From: Croceibacterium xixiisoli
GTDB lineage: Bacteria; Pseudomonadota; Alphaproteobacteria; Sphingomonadales; Sphingomonadaceae
Assembly: GCF_009827305.1 (NCBI RefSeq)
Contig: NZ_WTYJ01000001.1
Coordinates: 62,001-126,000, forward strand
Length of the DNA stretch: 64,000 nt
Direction of reading: 5' to 3'
The notes beneath the pieces are model-generated. The model had not been told where the DNA came from. It worked only from the letters and a program-made list of their open reading frames with translations, and did no database searches. Positions within the stretch are counted from its first letter, which is position 1. Every line of letters starts with the position of its first letter. The position numbers and the translations under genes are program-made. Below, one piece after another: positions 43,423-53,851 of this stretch.

Positions 43423-43779
43423 ATGACTGAAACTGCAACCCGCGCCCGCCCCGCCGCCGTTCTGCTGACGCCGTCGGCCGAACAGCGCGTGGCCGATCTG
43501 ATGTCCCGCGCGCCCGAAGGTGCGATCGGGGTCAAGCTGTCGACCCCGCGCCGGGGCTGTTCGGGCCTCGCCTATTCGGTCGATTACGTCACGGATGAGG
43601 TGGCTTTCGACGAAAAGATCGAAACCCCTGGCGGCACTTTCTACATCGATGGTTCGAGCGTGCTCTATCTGGTGGGTAGCACGATGGATTGGCAGGAAGA
43701 CGATTTCACCGCCGGTTTCGTGTTCACCAATCCCAATGCCAAGGGCGCCTGCGGTTGCGGGGAAAGCTTCATCGTCTGA
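43423..43779 (+). CDS. sufA: A-type Fe-S carrier SufA/IscA
   Basis: Carries clusters from SufBCD to targets. The 118 residues have the three cysteines in RRGCSGLAYSVD and GACGCGESFIV. The ATG at 43423 gives MTETATRARPAAVLLTPSA and follows the previous stop by 16 bases. Last gene of the SUF operon; a GGCAG...CTGCC hairpin lies just downstream. A second A-type carrier (erpA) is at 12623. Confidence 0.93.
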   Translation: MTETATRARPAAVLLTPSAEQRVADLMSRAPEGAIGVKLSTPRRGCSGLAYSVDYVTDEVAFDEKIETPGGTFYIDGSSVLYLVGSTMDWQEDDFTAGFVFTNPNAKGACGCGESFIV

Positions 43780-43854
43780 TCTGGCCTGACTTGATTTGGT
43801 AGGGTGGCAGGCGTTCGTTGCTGCCGTTCATCTGATCTGCGCTATGATGGGCGC

Positions 43855-44493
43855 ATGGCCGCTGTATCCCCACGCTTCGCCCGCCGCCTGACGGCACTGG
43901 TTCTGCCCCTGGCTGCTGGCGTGGCCGGATGTACCGGGCCGACAGAACCTGCACCCGGTTCCTCGCCTCCGGCCGTCGGCATGGCCAATCCGGCTTCGGT
44001 CTATTGCACGCAACAGGGCGGCCGGCTGGAAATCCGCAAGGGCGACGGTGGCGACGCCGGATTCTGCCATCTGCCGGATGGGCGCGTGGTGGAAGAATGG
44101 GAATTTTTCCGCGCCAGCCAGTCTGCCGCGACCGAAGAACCCGAACGGATCACCGAAAAATACTGGAAGCTGGTCGAACTCAATGGCCAGCCGGTCCCTG
44201 CACTGGAACGCGAACCGCATCTGATCCTGAAGGCAGAGGGCGGTCGCGTAAACGGCTACAGCGGCTGCAACAGCTTCAGCGGCGCCTATACGCTCGATGA
44301 AGCCTCATCGCGGATCAGCTTTGCCCATATCGTCTCCACGCAGCGCGGCTGCGCCGAGGGGGCGGATGTCGAACGGGCATTCGGCGAAGCGCTGAGCCGC
44401 GCCGACAGCTTCTCGCTCAAGGGCGATCACATGACCCTCAACCGCGCGCGCATGGCGCCGCTGGCCCGGTTCGAAGTGGTCTGGCTGCAGTAA
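43855..44493 (+). CDS. Lipoprotein with DUF333 and META (HslJ-like) domains
   Basis: The 212 residues have a signal peptide with lipobox AGC (MAAVSPRFARRLTAL...VAGC). A DUF333 domain follows (NPASVYCTQQGGRLEIRKGDGGDAGFC) and then a META domain (YWKLVELNGQPV, GYSGCNSFSGAYTL), as in the heat-inducible outer membrane protein HslJ. Probably a periplasm-facing, outer membrane lipoprotein; function unknown. Confidence 0.82.
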   Translation: MAAVSPRFARRLTALVLPLAAGVAGCTGPTEPAPGSSPPAVGMANPASVYCTQQGGRLEIRKGDGGDAGFCHLPDGRVVEEWEFFRASQSAATEEPERITEKYWKLVELNGQPVPALEREPHLILKAEGGRVNGYSGCNSFSGAYTLDEASSRISFAHIVSTQRGCAEGADVERAFGEALSRADSFSLKGDHMTLNRARMAPLARFEVVWLQ

Positions 44494-44500
44494 GGGCGGC

Positions 44501-44989
44501 TTACCGCCGTCGCAGCGCATTGGCGCAGGCGACCCGATCGACATCCTGGCCATCGCTGGCACGGCGTGCCTCAACATAGGTCGCGGTCGGTTCGGCATTG
44601 GGGCGCATCGGATAAAGAAACACATCCAGTACGCAGGCATCGCCGCTGAACTGCAGCTTGCGCATATCCTCCTCCCGCACATCCAGCCGGGGGTTGCCGA
44701 ACAGCCGGGTCAGATCGGCAGTGTTGCGTCCGATCACCTGTTCCAGCCCCGGCAGGTTGAGCACCTGCGGCGTGCGAAACCCTGCCGTGGGCGGCGGCGG
44801 GGGCTGACGGGGTGGCGGGGGCGGAACGGTCGGGGATTGGCCACCGCTGCTGCTCGGCGGCTGGGTCGTGCCCGGCGGGCGTCCTTCCGGAATGCTGGCA
44901 CAGGCTGAAAGAAGTGACAGCAACATGATCGCCGGCGCCAGGGTACGGCGTGGCGCCCATGGCAGGGCTGGGGATGGATCAGTCCGCAT
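44501..44989 (-). CDS. Proline-rich lipoprotein
   Basis: The 162 residues start with a signal peptide and lipobox LLSAC, followed by a Pro/Ser-rich linker (VPPPPPRQPPPPPT) and a small folded C-terminal domain (GLEQVIGRNTADLTRLFGNP, KLQFSGDACVLDVFLYP). The ending resembles SmpA/OmlA-like recognition regions only loosely. The ATG at 44989 overlaps the stop of the EI24 gene (44979-44981); a GTG at 44998 is also possible. Confidence 0.68.
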   Translation of the reverse strand: MRTDPSPALPWAPRRTLAPAIMLLSLLSACASIPEGRPPGTTQPPSSSGGQSPTVPPPPPRQPPPPPTAGFRTPQVLNLPGLEQVIGRNTADLTRLFGNPRLDVREEDMRKLQFSGDACVLDVFLYPMRPNAEPTATYVEARRASDGQDVDRVACANALRRR

Positions 44990-45704
44990 GGCGGGCACTT
45001 TCCTTGCGATGAATCAGATGGGTGGCTGCCGCTGCGCCGAGCACCGGGGCCAGAAATTGCACGATCGGCACAGCCATCAATGCGGCGATGACTCCGCCGA
45101 GCACGAAACGCTCTGTGCGCGAAACGGGCGCTGAGACGGATGGATTTTTCTCATCCGCATGGGTCGAAGCATGCCGCAGCCACACCATGTCCTGCAATTC
45201 ACGCCCGAGCAGCACGGCATTGACCGCCCAGAACAGCAGCGCCGGGCCAATGGCCGTCGCCAGCAGGATCAGGGCAAATGGCAAGGCCAGCAGGTTGAAC
45301 AACAGGGCGCGCCCGGCTGCGACCAGACTGTTGAGGAATTGTCGAGACAGCGGCAGATCGCGCGCTGTCTTGGCAGCGTGCGGATAATGCCGCTCCTCCA
45401 CCGCCTTCACCACGTCCTCGGCGTAGAACTGGATCACGGCCATCGCGGTGATTCGCCACACCAGCCACAGCCCGGCCAGCGCCAGCAACAGTGCCGCCAG
45501 CTCGCGCAATTCTCCTGCCCCGGTAAACCAGCCATCGGCCAGCCCGGCCCATTGCAGCAATGCGTCGATCGCATACCAGCCTGCGCTCGCCACCAGCGCG
45601 AAGATGATCAGGGTCACGGCAAAGGATTTCAGCAGGATGCGCAAGATCCGCCGATCGAACAGCTGGTTCAGCGCCAGCATCAGGGCAGGAAGGATTGCAG
45701 GCAT
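44979..45704 (-). CDS. EI24-domain membrane protein (CysZ-like)
   Basis: The 241 residues have four or more membrane helices and match EI24/CysZ-type proteins: SFAVTLIIFALVASAGWYA, FYAEDVVKAVEERHYP, LLFNLLALPFALILLATAIG and FWAVNAVLLGRELQDMV. CysZ is a sulfate channel in other bacteria. No cysteine synthesis gene is adjacent, so the substrate is not assigned. It overlaps the downstream lipoprotein gene slightly, suggesting coupling. Confidence 0.78.
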   Translation of the reverse strand: MPAILPALMLALNQLFDRRILRILLKSFAVTLIIFALVASAGWYAIDALLQWAGLADGWFTGAGELRELAALLLALAGLWLVWRITAMAVIQFYAEDVVKAVEERHYPHAAKTARDLPLSRQFLNSLVAAGRALLFNLLALPFALILLATAIGPALLFWAVNAVLLGRELQDMVWLRHASTHADEKNPSVSAPVSRTERFVLGGVIAALMAVPIVQFLAPVLGAAAATHLIHRKESARHAD

Positions 45705-45802
45705 CGGTGCTTGCGATTGCGCGCGCAGCAGGCCAAGTCAACGCCCAGCTACTGCCGCCTCTTCGGGCGGCGCGGTCTTCAGGCAAACAAACGGGAATTT
45801 TC

Positions 45803-46798
45803 ATGCGCGAACCCAGATATGACGTGATCGCGATCGGCAATGCCATCGTCGACGTGATGGCGCCCTGTACGGATGAACTGATCGAGGAACTGGGCATGCA
45901 GCGCGGCGGCATGACCCTGATCGATGATGATCAGGCACGCAGCCTGTATGATGCCATGGGCCCGGCGCGGGAAATTTCCGGCGGTTCGGCCGCCAACACG
46001 CTGGCGGGCCTTGCCGCTCTGGGCGCGCAATGCGCCTTTGTTGGCCAGGTGGCCGATGATCAGCTGGGCGCGGTCTTTGCCCATGACATCCGCGCCGCCG
46101 GGATCGATTTCGATGTCGCCGCAGGCGCACAGGAACCGGCCACCGGGCGCTGCCTGATCTTCGTGACGCCCGATGGCCAGCGCACGATGAACACCTTCCT
46201 CGGCGCGTCGCAGCTGCTGCCGGCGGCGGCGCTGAACGAAGATGCCGTCAGCGCCGCGCAGGTGCTCTATCTCGAAGGCTATCTGTGGGATCCGGAAGAA
46301 CCGCGCGCCGCCATGCGCCACGCGATCGAAACGGCCCGCGCCGCCAACCGCAAGGTCGCGCTCAGCCTGTCGGATGCCTTCGTCATCTCCCGCTATGGCC
46401 CGGATTTCCGCCGCCTGATCGAAGACGGCCTGATCGACATCCTGTTCGCCAATGAAGTCGAACTGGCGGCGCTGACCGGGGTCGAGGATTTCGACGCCGC
46501 CATTGCCGATCTCGCCCCGCTGCTGCCGGTGCTGGTGGTCACGCGCGGTGAAAACGGCGCCGTGGCGATCAGCCAGGGCGAACGCGCCGCTGTGCCCGCC
46601 GAATCAGTCGATAAAGTGGTCGACACCACGGGCGCTGGCGATCTGTTCGCGGCCGGTTTCCTCTACGGCTATACCCGTGGCGAACCGCTGGAACGGAGCC
46701 TGCGCCGTGGCGCGATTGCCGCTGCCGAAATCATCAGCCATTTCGGCGCCCGGCCGGAAGCGGATCTGACCCAGCTGATGGCCGAAAAGCTCGGCTGA
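45803..46798 (+). CDS. Adenosine kinase-like PfkB-family sugar kinase
   Basis: The 331 residues belong to the ribokinase/PfkB family, subgroup adenosine kinase: N-terminal YDVIAIGNAIVDVMA, GGSAANTLAGLAALG and the anion-hole/catalytic DTTGAGDLFAAGFLYG near the C-terminus. The substrate is probably a nucleoside, but members of this group differ. ATG gives MREPRYDV. Two hairpins follow and separate it from the convergent dxs. Confidence 0.88.
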   Translation: MREPRYDVIAIGNAIVDVMAPCTDELIEELGMQRGGMTLIDDDQARSLYDAMGPAREISGGSAANTLAGLAALGAQCAFVGQVADDQLGAVFAHDIRAAGIDFDVAAGAQEPATGRCLIFVTPDGQRTMNTFLGASQLLPAAALNEDAVSAAQVLYLEGYLWDPEEPRAAMRHAIETARAANRKVALSLSDAFVISRYGPDFRRLIEDGLIDILFANEVELAALTGVEDFDAAIADLAPLLPVLVVTRGENGAVAISQGERAAVPAESVDKVVDTTGAGDLFAAGFLYGYTRGEPLERSLRRGAIAAAEIISHFGARPEADLTQLMAEKLG

Positions 46799-46808
46799 AA
46801 CAACAAAT

Positions 46809-46871
46809 GCAGCCGGTCATACGGGCCGGCTGCTGTCATGCAGGGATCACGGGCCGGTCATTCCGGCCCGT
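46809..46871. terminator. Tandem hairpins between convergent sugar kinase and dxs
   Basis: First: GCAGCCGG / CCGGCTGC (46809-46833). Second: ACGGGCCGG / CCGGCCCGT (46849-46871) followed by TTTCTG, a good plus-strand terminator. The intervening loop and symmetric stems could also end the dxs transcript from the other side. Confidence 0.75.
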
Positions 46872-46908
46872 TTCTGTGTGCCGACTGCCCCAACCGGGGC
46901 CGTGCAGC

Positions 46909-48831
46909 TCAGGCGCGGGCTTCTTCCACTCCGGCGCTGTTGTGGCGCAGGGCCGACAGCACGGTATCGACGATATGTTCGGCATTCAGCCGCGCTTCGT
47001 CATACTGCTTTTCGGGTGCGTCCTGATCCTGGAATATGTCGGGCAGGCGCATGGTGCGGATCTTCAGCCCGGCATCGGTCAGCCCCTCATCGCTGGCCAG
47101 CGTCAGCACATGCGCGCCCAGCCCGCCGATGCTGCCTTCTTCCACGGTCACCACCACTTCATGCGTAGTCATCAGCTTGCGGATCAGCGTCTGGTCCAGC
47201 GGCTTGACGAAGCGCAGATCGGCCACCGTGGTGGACAGGCCGCGTGCTTCCAGCTGGTCGGCAGCTTTCAGCGCTTCGCCCAGGCGGGTGCCCAGCGACA
47301 GGATCGCCACCTTGCTGCCATCGCGCACGATGCGGCCCTGGCCGATGACCAGCCGTTCGGGTGTTTCGGGTATCGGCACCCCGGTGCCGCCACCGCGCGG
47401 ATAGCGGAAAGCGATCGGGCCGTCGTCATGGCAGGCGGCGGTGTAAGTCATGTTCGCCAGCTCCGCCTCGTCAGCGGGGGCCATCACCACGAAATTGGGC
47501 AGCGCGGCCAGGCAGGCGACATCGAAGCTGCCCGCGTGCGTCGCCCCATCGGCACCGACCAGGCCAGCGCGGTCGATGGCAAAGCGGACCGGCAGGTTCT
47601 GGATCGCCACGTCATGCACCACCTGGTCGAAGGCGCGCTGCAGGAAGGTGGAATAGATGGCGCAGAACGGCCGCATCCCCTGCGCAGCCAGACCGGCGGC
47701 GAAGGTCACGGCATGCTGTTCGGCAATGCCGACGTCAAAGGCGCGATCGGGGTGCTGCTTGGCGAATTTGTCGACCCCGGTGCCGCTGGGCATGGCGGCC
47801 GTGATGGCGCAAATGCGCGGATCGCTGTCCGCCAGACTGGCCAGCGTTTCACCAAAGACATTCTGATAGGCGGGCGGGCCGCCGCTCGATTTGGTCTGTT
47901 CGCCGGTGACGACGTTGAATTTCTGCACGCCGTGATATTTGTCGGCGCTGTTTTCGGCCGGGGCATAGCCCTTGCCCTTCTGCGTCACGACATGCACCAG
48001 CACCGGGCCTTCGGCCGCGTCGCGGACATTTTCCAGCACCGGGATCAGATGATCCAGATTGTGCCCGTCGATCGGCCCGACGTAATAGAAGCCCAGCTCT
48101 TCGAACAGGGTCCCGCCGGTCACCATGCCACGGGTGAATTCTTCCGCCTTGCCCAGCGATGTGTGCACGCGGCGCGACAGCCTTGCCGCCACCTTGGAGG
48201 CAAGATTGCGCAGGCCCAGATATTCGGAAGAGGATATCAGCCGTGCCAGATAGGCGGATAGGCCACCCACCGGCGGGGCGATCGACATGTCATTGTCGTT
48301 GAGGATCACCACCAGCCGATTGCCGGCATGTTCGGCGTTGTTCATCGCCTCATAGGCCATGCCCGCACTCATTGCGCCATCGCCGATCACGGCAATCCCG
48401 CGGCCGGGCTTGCCCGCCAGCTTGTTCGCCACGGCAAAGCCGAGCGCGGCGGAAATCGAGGTGGACGAATGCGCCGTACCGAAGGGGTCGTATTCGCTTT
48501 CACTGCGCTTGGTGAAACCGCTCAGCCCGCCGGGCTGGCGCAGGGTGCGGATCCGGTCGCGGCGCCCGGTGATGATCTTGTGCGGATAGGCCTGGTGGCC
48601 GACATCCCAGATCAGCCGGTCGTCCGGCGTGTTGAATACGTAATGCAGGGCCACGGTCAGTTCGACCACGCCCAGCCCCGAACCCAGATGGCCGCCGGTC
48701 GATCCGACGGCGTCGATCATCTCCGCGCGCAGTTCATCGGCCAACTGGCGCAGATCACGAGCAGGAAGTCGGCGCAGGTCTTCGGGTGTGCCAACCGTGT
48801 CGAGAAGAGGTGTCTCGGGACGTGAGTACAT
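46909..48831 (-). CDS. dxs: 1-Deoxy-D-xylulose-5-phosphate synthase
   Basis: TPP-dependent first step of the MEP isoprenoid pathway, also feeding thiamine (ThiG uses its product) and pyridoxine. The 640 residues have the DXS landmarks [38 protein letters not shown] (TPP), [18 protein letters not shown] and [14 protein letters not shown]. Last gene of a minus-strand run that begins with rpe. Its start lies 58 bases after the zur stop. Confidence 0.97.
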   Translation of the reverse strand: MYSRPETPLLDTVGTPEDLRRLPARDLRQLADELRAEMIDAVGSTGGHLGSGLGVVELTVALHYVFNTPDDRLIWDVGHQAYPHKIITGRRDRIRTLRQPGGLSGFTKRSESEYDPFGTAHSSTSISAALGFAVANKLAGKPGRGIAVIGDGAMSAGMAYEAMNNAEHAGNRLVVILNDNDMSIAPPVGGLSAYLARLISSSEYLGLRNLASKVAARLSRRVHTSLGKAEEFTRGMVTGGTLFEELGFYYVGPIDGHNLDHLIPVLENVRDAAEGPVLVHVVTQKGKGYAPAENSADKYHGVQKFNVVTGEQTKSSGGPPAYQNVFGETLASLADSDPRICAITAAMPSGTGVDKFAKQHPDRAFDVGIAEQHAVTFAAGLAAQGMRPFCAIYSTFLQRAFDQVVHDVAIQNLPVRFAIDRAGLVGADGATHAGSFDVACLAALPNFVVMAPADEAELANMTYTAACHDDGPIAFRYPRGGGTGVPIPETPERLVIGQGRIVRDGSKVAILSLGTRLGEALKAADQLEARGLSTTVADLRFVKPLDQTLIRKLMTTHEVVVTVEEGSIGGLGAHVLTLASDEGLTDAGLKIRTMRLPDIFQDQDAPEKQYDEARLNAEHIVDTVLSALRHNSAGVEEARA

Positions 48832-48889
48832 CTTGTGCCCCTACACCCGGTTCAGCGCGCGTGATACAGAAAACCGCTGCATTGCGGCT

Positions 48890-49351
48890 TCAACCGGCGC
48901 AGGCGTTGCACAATCCGCGCAATTCCACGACCGGGCGAACGTCCGCAAAACCTGCGTCACGCCCCGCCGTGCGCAGGGCCCCGGTTACCCGTTCGTCGTC
49001 CAGGTGCTTGGCGATGCCGCAATCGTCGCAGATCAGGAAAATGCAGTCATGCCGGCATCCGGGGTGGGTATTGGCCAGATAGGCATTCGAACTTTCGATC
49101 CGATTGGCCAGATTGGTCCGCACGAACAGATCGAGGATCCGATAGACGCTGTTGGCTGCCACCCGCTTGCCGCGCCGACGACCAACCTCTTCGGCGATGT
49201 CATAGGCCGATGCCGGGCGATCCTGCGATGCCAGTGCATCGAACACATCCGCGCGCATCGTCGTCCATTGCTCGCCGGCGGTCTTGAGCACCGCTGCTGC
49301 TTCTTCGACCAGCGCGGCGCCGGAATGTTCGTGGTGAGAATGTCCTGCCAT
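48890..49351 (-). CDS. zur: Zinc uptake regulator Zur (Fur family)
   Basis: Zinc-responsive repressor. The 153 residues have a winged-helix domain (around RPASAYDIAEEVGRR and ANSVYRILDLFVRTNL) and the zinc-site cysteines in CRHDCIFLICDDCG and the C-terminal CNAC. The N-terminus is His-rich (GHSHHEHS). Cysteine-rich C-terminus and the HDCIFLICDDC pattern favour Zur over Fur. A Zur-like operator precedes the MerC-like gene at 30449. Confidence 0.88.
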   Translation of the reverse strand: MAGHSHHEHSGAALVEEAAAVLKTAGEQWTTMRADVFDALASQDRPASAYDIAEEVGRRRGKRVAANSVYRILDLFVRTNLANRIESSNAYLANTHPGCRHDCIFLICDDCGIAKHLDDERVTGALRTAGRDAGFADVRPVVELRGLCNACAG

Positions 49352-49386
49352 GACATCAATATAGGCGCAGCATGGCGCGCCCGCAA

Positions 49387-50079
49387 TCAGCCGGTCTGGA
49401 AGGTGTCGCTGTAAAACGTCGGGAACATTCGCCGCAGCGCGGCGACCTTCGGGGCATCCCAGCGCAGAATATAGGGATTGTTGGGGTTGCGCTTGGCGAA
49501 GTCCTGATGATTGCTTTCTGCCGGGAAGAACCGACGGGCGGTTTCCACGCGGGTCACGATCGGGCGCGACCAGACATCGCTGTTGCTCATCTGGGTCAGA
49601 TAGGCGGTCGCCACCGTGCTCTGTTCACGGTTCAGCGGCACCAGCGCCGCACGATATTGCGGGCCGGTATCGGGGCCCTGCCGGTTGCGCAGGGTGGGAT
49701 CGGCCACGACCGAGAAGAAAATCTGCAGCAGCTGATCATAGCGGACCACACTGGGGTCATAGACCACCCGCACCGCTTCGGCGTGGTTGGTCGTGCCGGT
49801 GGATACCTGATCATAGGTGGCATTGCCCGCTGCGCCACCGTGATATCCGGAAACGGCGCTCTTCACGCCCTTCACATGGCTGAACACCGCTTCCACGCCC
49901 CAGAAACATCCGCCAGCGAAGATCGCGGTCTTCAGCCCTTCCCCTTCGCGCGCCTGGCGCGTCGGGACCGGGGCATTGACGGCAGTTTCAGCCGCGACCG
50001 CGGGTGACTGGCATGCGGCCAGCGCCATGGCACCGGCGATCAGCACGCCGCGCAACGCAGTCAGGCGGGGGGTGTTCAC
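49387..50079 (-). CDS. msrA: Peptide methionine sulfoxide reductase MsrA, predicted lipoprotein (GTG start)
   Basis: Reduces methionine-S-sulfoxide in oxidised proteins. The catalytic GCFWG has Cys58, with GYHGGAAGNATYDQVSTGTT and later motifs as in MsrA. The N-terminus is a signal peptide with lipobox ALAAC (Cys23), implying a periplasmic lipoprotein. GTG at 50079 overlaps the stop of a 34-residue upstream ORF (GTGA). No msrB is visible nearby. The absence of an internal ATG before the lipobox makes the GTG likely. Confidence 0.9.
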   Translation of the reverse strand: MNTPRLTALRGVLIAGAMALAACQSPAVAAETAVNAPVPTRQAREGEGLKTAIFAGGCFWGVEAVFSHVKGVKSAVSGYHGGAAGNATYDQVSTGTTNHAEAVRVVYDPSVVRYDQLLQIFFSVVADPTLRNRQGPDTGPQYRAALVPLNREQSTVATAYLTQMSNSDVWSRPIVTRVETARRFFPAESNHQDFAKRNPNNPYILRWDAPKVAALRRMFPTFYSDTFQTG

Positions 50080-50180
50080 GCCCCGGCCAGCGCCGGTAGC
50101 ATGTTGATCACCATCGCCCCGGCGGTCAGCGCGAAACCAATGGCGAAGGCGGTGATGGATTGGCTGGTGAATAGACCCAT
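50076..50180 (-). CDS. 34-residue hydrophobic microprotein coupled to msrA
   Basis: ATG at 50180 opens a frame that reads MGLFTSQSITAFAIGFAL, then TAGAMVINMLPALAGA, and stops with TGA overlapping the msrA GTG. It is one amphipathic-to-hydrophobic helix, long enough to span a membrane once. A weak AAGAGAG ribosome site precedes the ATG by about nine bases. No family is recognised. Its reading frame, overlap and hydrophobic content suggest a real coupled gene, but chance is not excluded. Confidence 0.5.
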   Translation of the reverse strand: MGLFTSQSITAFAIGFALTAGAMVINMLPALAGA

Positions 50181-50262
50181 CGGACTGACTCTCTTGTCTG
50201 TGAAACAGGGGATCGTGTGCCATGGGGTCTACTCCGCGCTGGATTGCGAAGGCGTGAATGGG

Positions 50263-50308
50263 CCATCTGCGTAGCGTTCAGCTTCATAGCTGACAGCGTC
50301 GCAGATGG
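50263..50308 (-). terminator. Long imperfect hairpin after purH
   Basis: CCATCTGCG (50263-50271) pairs with CGCAGATGG (50300-50308), with a further inner TTCAGCT/AGCTGAC stem around a TCAT loop. It lies 34 bases after the purH stop on the minus strand. No T-run follows, so termination or mRNA protection are equally possible. Confidence 0.55.
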
Positions 50309-50341
50309 GCAATCGTTCCTGCCTTGCAAGCCTGCCGGCAA

Positions 50342-51961
50342 TCAGTGGCGGAAATGGCGCATCCCGGTGAAGACCATCGCCAGCCCGGCTTCGTCGGCCG
50401 CTGCAATCACCTCGTCATCGCGCATCGCCCCGCCCGGCTGGATCACGGCTGTGGCCCCCGCATCGATGGCGGCCTGCAGCCCGTCGGCAAACGGCAGGAA
50501 TGCTTCGGATGCCATGGCGCTGCCGATGGTGCGCGGTTCCGCCCATCCTTCGGTTTCGGCGGCTTCGCGGGCGCGGATCGCGGCGATTCGCGCCGAATCG
50601 CGGCGGTTCATCTGCCCTGCGCCGATGCCCGCGGTCACCCCATCCTTGGCAAAGACGATGGCGTTGGATTTGACATGGCGGGCAATCGTCCAGGCGAACA
50701 GGCAATCGGCCAGCTCGCGTTCGGTCGGGGCACGCTTCGTCACCACCTGCAGCATGTCGGCCGTGACCGCGCCATTGTCGCGGCTTTGCACCAGCAGGCC
50801 GCCGGCAATGCTCTTCAGCATCAGCCCGGGGCGGCGCGGATCGGGCAGGTTTTCGGTCAGCAGCAGGCGCAGGTTCTTCTTCGCGGCGAAGATCTCGCGC
50901 GCTTCTTCATCGGCGCCCGGTGCGATCACCACCTCGGTGAAGATTTCCGCAATCGCGGCGGCGGTGGCGCCGTCCAGCGGGGTGTTGAGCGCGACGATTC
51001 CACCAAAGGCCGACACGCTGTCACAGGCCAGCGCTTCGCGCCAGGCCGCCAGCGGGGTTGCGGCTTGGGCCACGCCGCAGGGATTGGCATGCTTCAGGAT
51101 CACCACGGCCGGATCCTGCCCGGCGAATTCGGCGACCAGTTCCAGCGCCGCATCGGCGTCGTTGAAATTGTTGTAGGACAATTCCTTGCCCTGCACCTGT
51201 TGCGCCTGCGGCACGCCAGCGCCACCGGCCTGCGCCTTGTAAATGGCGGCCTGCTGATGCGGGTTTTCGCCATAACGCAGCACGGCGTCGCGGCGGAACG
51301 CCAGCGGCATCACAGGCGGGAACAGCGATGCGTCCAATGCCTCGGGTCCGGCCGGGTGGCTGAAGGCATCGCTCCAGGCGAACCAATTGGCGATGGCGGC
51401 ATCATAGGATGCGGTGCGGGCAAAGGCCTTGCCTGCCATGCGAATACGGAACGCTTCGGTGGTGGCGCCATCGTTGCCGGCCAGTTCTTCCAGCAGCGTG
51501 GCGTAATCTGCCGGGTCGGTCACGATGGTCACATAGCCGTGGTTCTTCGATGCGGACCGGATCATCGCCGGGCCGCCGATATCGATATTCTCGATCACTT
51601 CGGCGCGGTCGGCGCCGCGCGCGACGGTTTCCTCGAACGGATAGAGATTGCACACCAGCAGATCGATTGCGCCGATATCATGCGCCTCCATCGATGCGGC
51701 GTGATCGGCGTCGTCGCGCACCGCCAGCAGGCCGCCATGGATCAGCGGGTGCAGCGTCTTGACGCGACCATCCATCATTTCGGGGAAGCCGGTGACATCG
51801 GCCACATCGCGCACCGGCAGGCCGGCGTCGCGCAGCGCCCGCGCCGTGCCGCCGGTGGAAACCAGTTCCACCCCACCCTTGTGCAGGCGTGATGCCAGTT
51901 CCACCACACCGGTTTTGTCGGACACTGACAGCAGCGCCCGGCGGATCGTTACATCGCTCAT
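50342..51961 (-). CDS. purH: Bifunctional AICAR transformylase / IMP cyclohydrolase
   Basis: Last two steps of de novo IMP synthesis. The 539 residues have an N-terminal MGS-fold cyclohydrolase domain ([17 protein letters not shown] to about 190, with [18 protein letters not shown]) and a C-terminal transformylase domain containing [25 protein letters not shown], DGFxPF-like EAFLPFADG and the terminal MRHFRH. It starts six bases after the heparinase-like gene, in the rpe-heparinase-purH operon. Confidence 0.97.
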   Translation of the reverse strand: MSDVTIRRALLSVSDKTGVVELASRLHKGGVELVSTGGTARALRDAGLPVRDVADVTGFPEMMDGRVKTLHPLIHGGLLAVRDDADHAASMEAHDIGAIDLLVCNLYPFEETVARGADRAEVIENIDIGGPAMIRSASKNHGYVTIVTDPADYATLLEELAGNDGATTEAFRIRMAGKAFARTASYDAAIANWFAWSDAFSHPAGPEALDASLFPPVMPLAFRRDAVLRYGENPHQQAAIYKAQAGGAGVPQAQQVQGKELSYNNFNDADAALELVAEFAGQDPAVVILKHANPCGVAQAATPLAAWREALACDSVSAFGGIVALNTPLDGATAAAIAEIFTEVVIAPGADEEAREIFAAKKNLRLLLTENLPDPRRPGLMLKSIAGGLLVQSRDNGAVTADMLQVVTKRAPTERELADCLFAWTIARHVKSNAIVFAKDGVTAGIGAGQMNRRDSARIAAIRAREAAETEGWAEPRTIGSAMASEAFLPFADGLQAAIDAGATAVIQPGGAMRDDEVIAAADEAGLAMVFTGMRHFRH

Positions 51962-51967
51962 ATTCTT

Positions 51968-53851
51968 CTATCCCGCTTTTTTCAGCAGCCAGGAAAAGCT
52001 TCCGCCGCCCCGTGACACCAAGCCCTGTACCACCAATTGCTGTACCGGATGCGGCTTGCCATCGCCATCGATCCAGATGCTTTCTTCCAGCTCCAGCGTC
52101 TCATTCTCTGCCAGAAACTGCCAGTAACTGCCATCGGGCAGCGCCAGACCGGCGCCACGCCCGTTTTCCCACAGCGATGCGTCCACCTCCGGGCCCAGAT
52201 GGAACCGGATGGCGAAGGGCACCTTGCCGCGCTTGCCCTTCTGCGTGCCGGGCACCAGCAGATCCGCCCCGCGCAGTTCCAGCCCATCGTCGCGCAGCAT
52301 CAGCAGCCGGCGATGGATCAGGCCGAAACGCGGCACATAGCCGTCATGGCTGGCTTCGATCCGGGTCGCGGTCACGCCATTGTCGGTGTCCAGCGTCCGC
52401 CGTTCCACCTCCACCTCGTTCACACCGCTGCCCAGCCGGCCATTGATCAGGACGGCGGTGGAATTGGCATCGCCCAGCACCAGCGTGGAATGCGCCGCGC
52501 TGGCGCGCAGCCCCTGTTCGATCCGCACCGGTACCTGCCCACCGGCAAAGGCCGCGCCGCCGCAATTGACGACGATTCGCTGGCCCAGATGGGACATTTC
52601 GAAGGACAGGGTGGAGGCACAGCCATGCCGCGCATGGCGGGCCAGCGGCGGAGGAGCCGCGTCGAATTGCAGGATGGTCTTGCCGGCGACCGCCCGCTGA
52701 TAACCCCATTGCCGGGCATCGCGCAGCGGCCGGGTGCGCACCTGCGCAGCATCGACCAGGGCGTTGACCCGCGCGGCGGAAATCGCGCCGCAGCCCTGCC
52801 AATTGCCCAGCCCGCCTTCGCCATGGGTCAGCGCCAACAGCGGCGGCACCAGCAGCTGCAGCATGGTGTCCAGAATATCGGGGGTGTCGAGTCCGGCCGC
52901 ACGATAGCAGGCCGTCAGATCGATCAGCAGGCCGATCGCTTCCATCTGGTCCAGCGGGCTGCGTGACAAGACGCCGCCGTCATTGCCGACCAGATCGCCC
53001 AGCACGCGGGCCAGCCCGGCTTCACCATAGAGCCGACGCGGCTTGCCCTGCGGCAGCAGCAGCCCGGCGGCGGTGATGGCGCACCAGGCGGCCAGTTCTT
53101 CCAGCCGGTCGCCCGCCTTGCCGGTGTTGCGATCCAGCCAGCGCGCGGTGGCCTCCAGCGCCTCCAGCACGCGTCCGCACAGGGCGGATTCGCTGTTGGA
53201 CATGATCAGCGGCGCATGAACGATCCAGGCGAGCGCCCGATGGCCGGCATTGCCGACCCGCCAGGCTGCACCCTTGCCGGGGCCCGGATTGGCATCCAGC
53301 CAGGCGCCCAGCACGCGCTCCGCCGTGGCGGCACTCTGCTGGCGTGTGCCGGCGGCCTCGATATCGCGCAGCCAGGAAAATCCATGCACCACCCGTTCGA
53401 ACGGCGGGGTCAGCTTGGCGGCAGACGAAAAATCGATCTGCGCGATCGGGGCTTTCACCCCATAGACCAGGAAGTGCCCGGACCGCAGCGCCATGCCGGC
53501 CACCCGGTCACCCGGCAGCGGGCTTTCCACCGTCGCCAGCAGATGCGGCCTGGCCGGCCGGCGGAACGGGGCGCTCAGCACCGATCCGGACAGACCCATG
53601 CGATAGGCGAACCGGATCAGCCGTTCCCCGGCACTGGCGGAAGGGGGTGAAAAATCGGCCAGCGCCAGGGCCCTGCCCGGTTCTGTCACGGGGAAAGGTT
53701 CGCGCGCATCCCCGCTGTGCGGCTGCAACAGCGGGTCGTCGGTGGAACCGGAAGCGGGAATAGCCATGATCTCTGCACCTTCCCGTTCATGTGCCTGCCG
53801 TTCTTCCGCCTTGCCCGTGGGGCGGCGCAGATCGGCAGTCTGGTCCGTCAT
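51968..53851 (-). CDS. Heparinase II/III-like protein
   Basis: The 627 residues comprise a helical alpha/alpha-toroid domain (to about 330; [22 protein letters not shown]) and a C-terminal beta-sandwich of the heparinase II/III C type ([54 protein letters not shown]). There is no obvious signal peptide. Heparin lyase activity is not implied; the family also cleaves other uronate polymers. Start ATG overlaps the rpe stop (ATGA). The open frame continues upstream, but that part overlaps rpe and is not coding. Confidence 0.85.
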   Translation of the reverse strand: MTDQTADLRRPTGKAEERQAHEREGAEIMAIPASGSTDDPLLQPHSGDAREPFPVTEPGRALALADFSPPSASAGERLIRFAYRMGLSGSVLSAPFRRPARPHLLATVESPLPGDRVAGMALRSGHFLVYGVKAPIAQIDFSSAAKLTPPFERVVHGFSWLRDIEAAGTRQQSAATAERVLGAWLDANPGPGKGAAWRVGNAGHRALAWIVHAPLIMSNSESALCGRVLEALEATARWLDRNTGKAGDRLEELAAWCAITAAGLLLPQGKPRRLYGEAGLARVLGDLVGNDGGVLSRSPLDQMEAIGLLIDLTACYRAAGLDTPDILDTMLQLLVPPLLALTHGEGGLGNWQGCGAISAARVNALVDAAQVRTRPLRDARQWGYQRAVAGKTILQFDAAPPPLARHARHGCASTLSFEMSHLGQRIVVNCGGAAFAGGQVPVRIEQGLRASAAHSTLVLGDANSTAVLINGRLGSGVNEVEVERRTLDTDNGVTATRIEASHDGYVPRFGLIHRRLLMLRDDGLELRGADLLVPGTQKGKRGKVPFAIRFHLGPEVDASLWENGRGAGLALPDGSYWQFLAENETLELEESIWIDGDGKPHPVQQLVVQGLVSRGGGSFSWLLKKAG

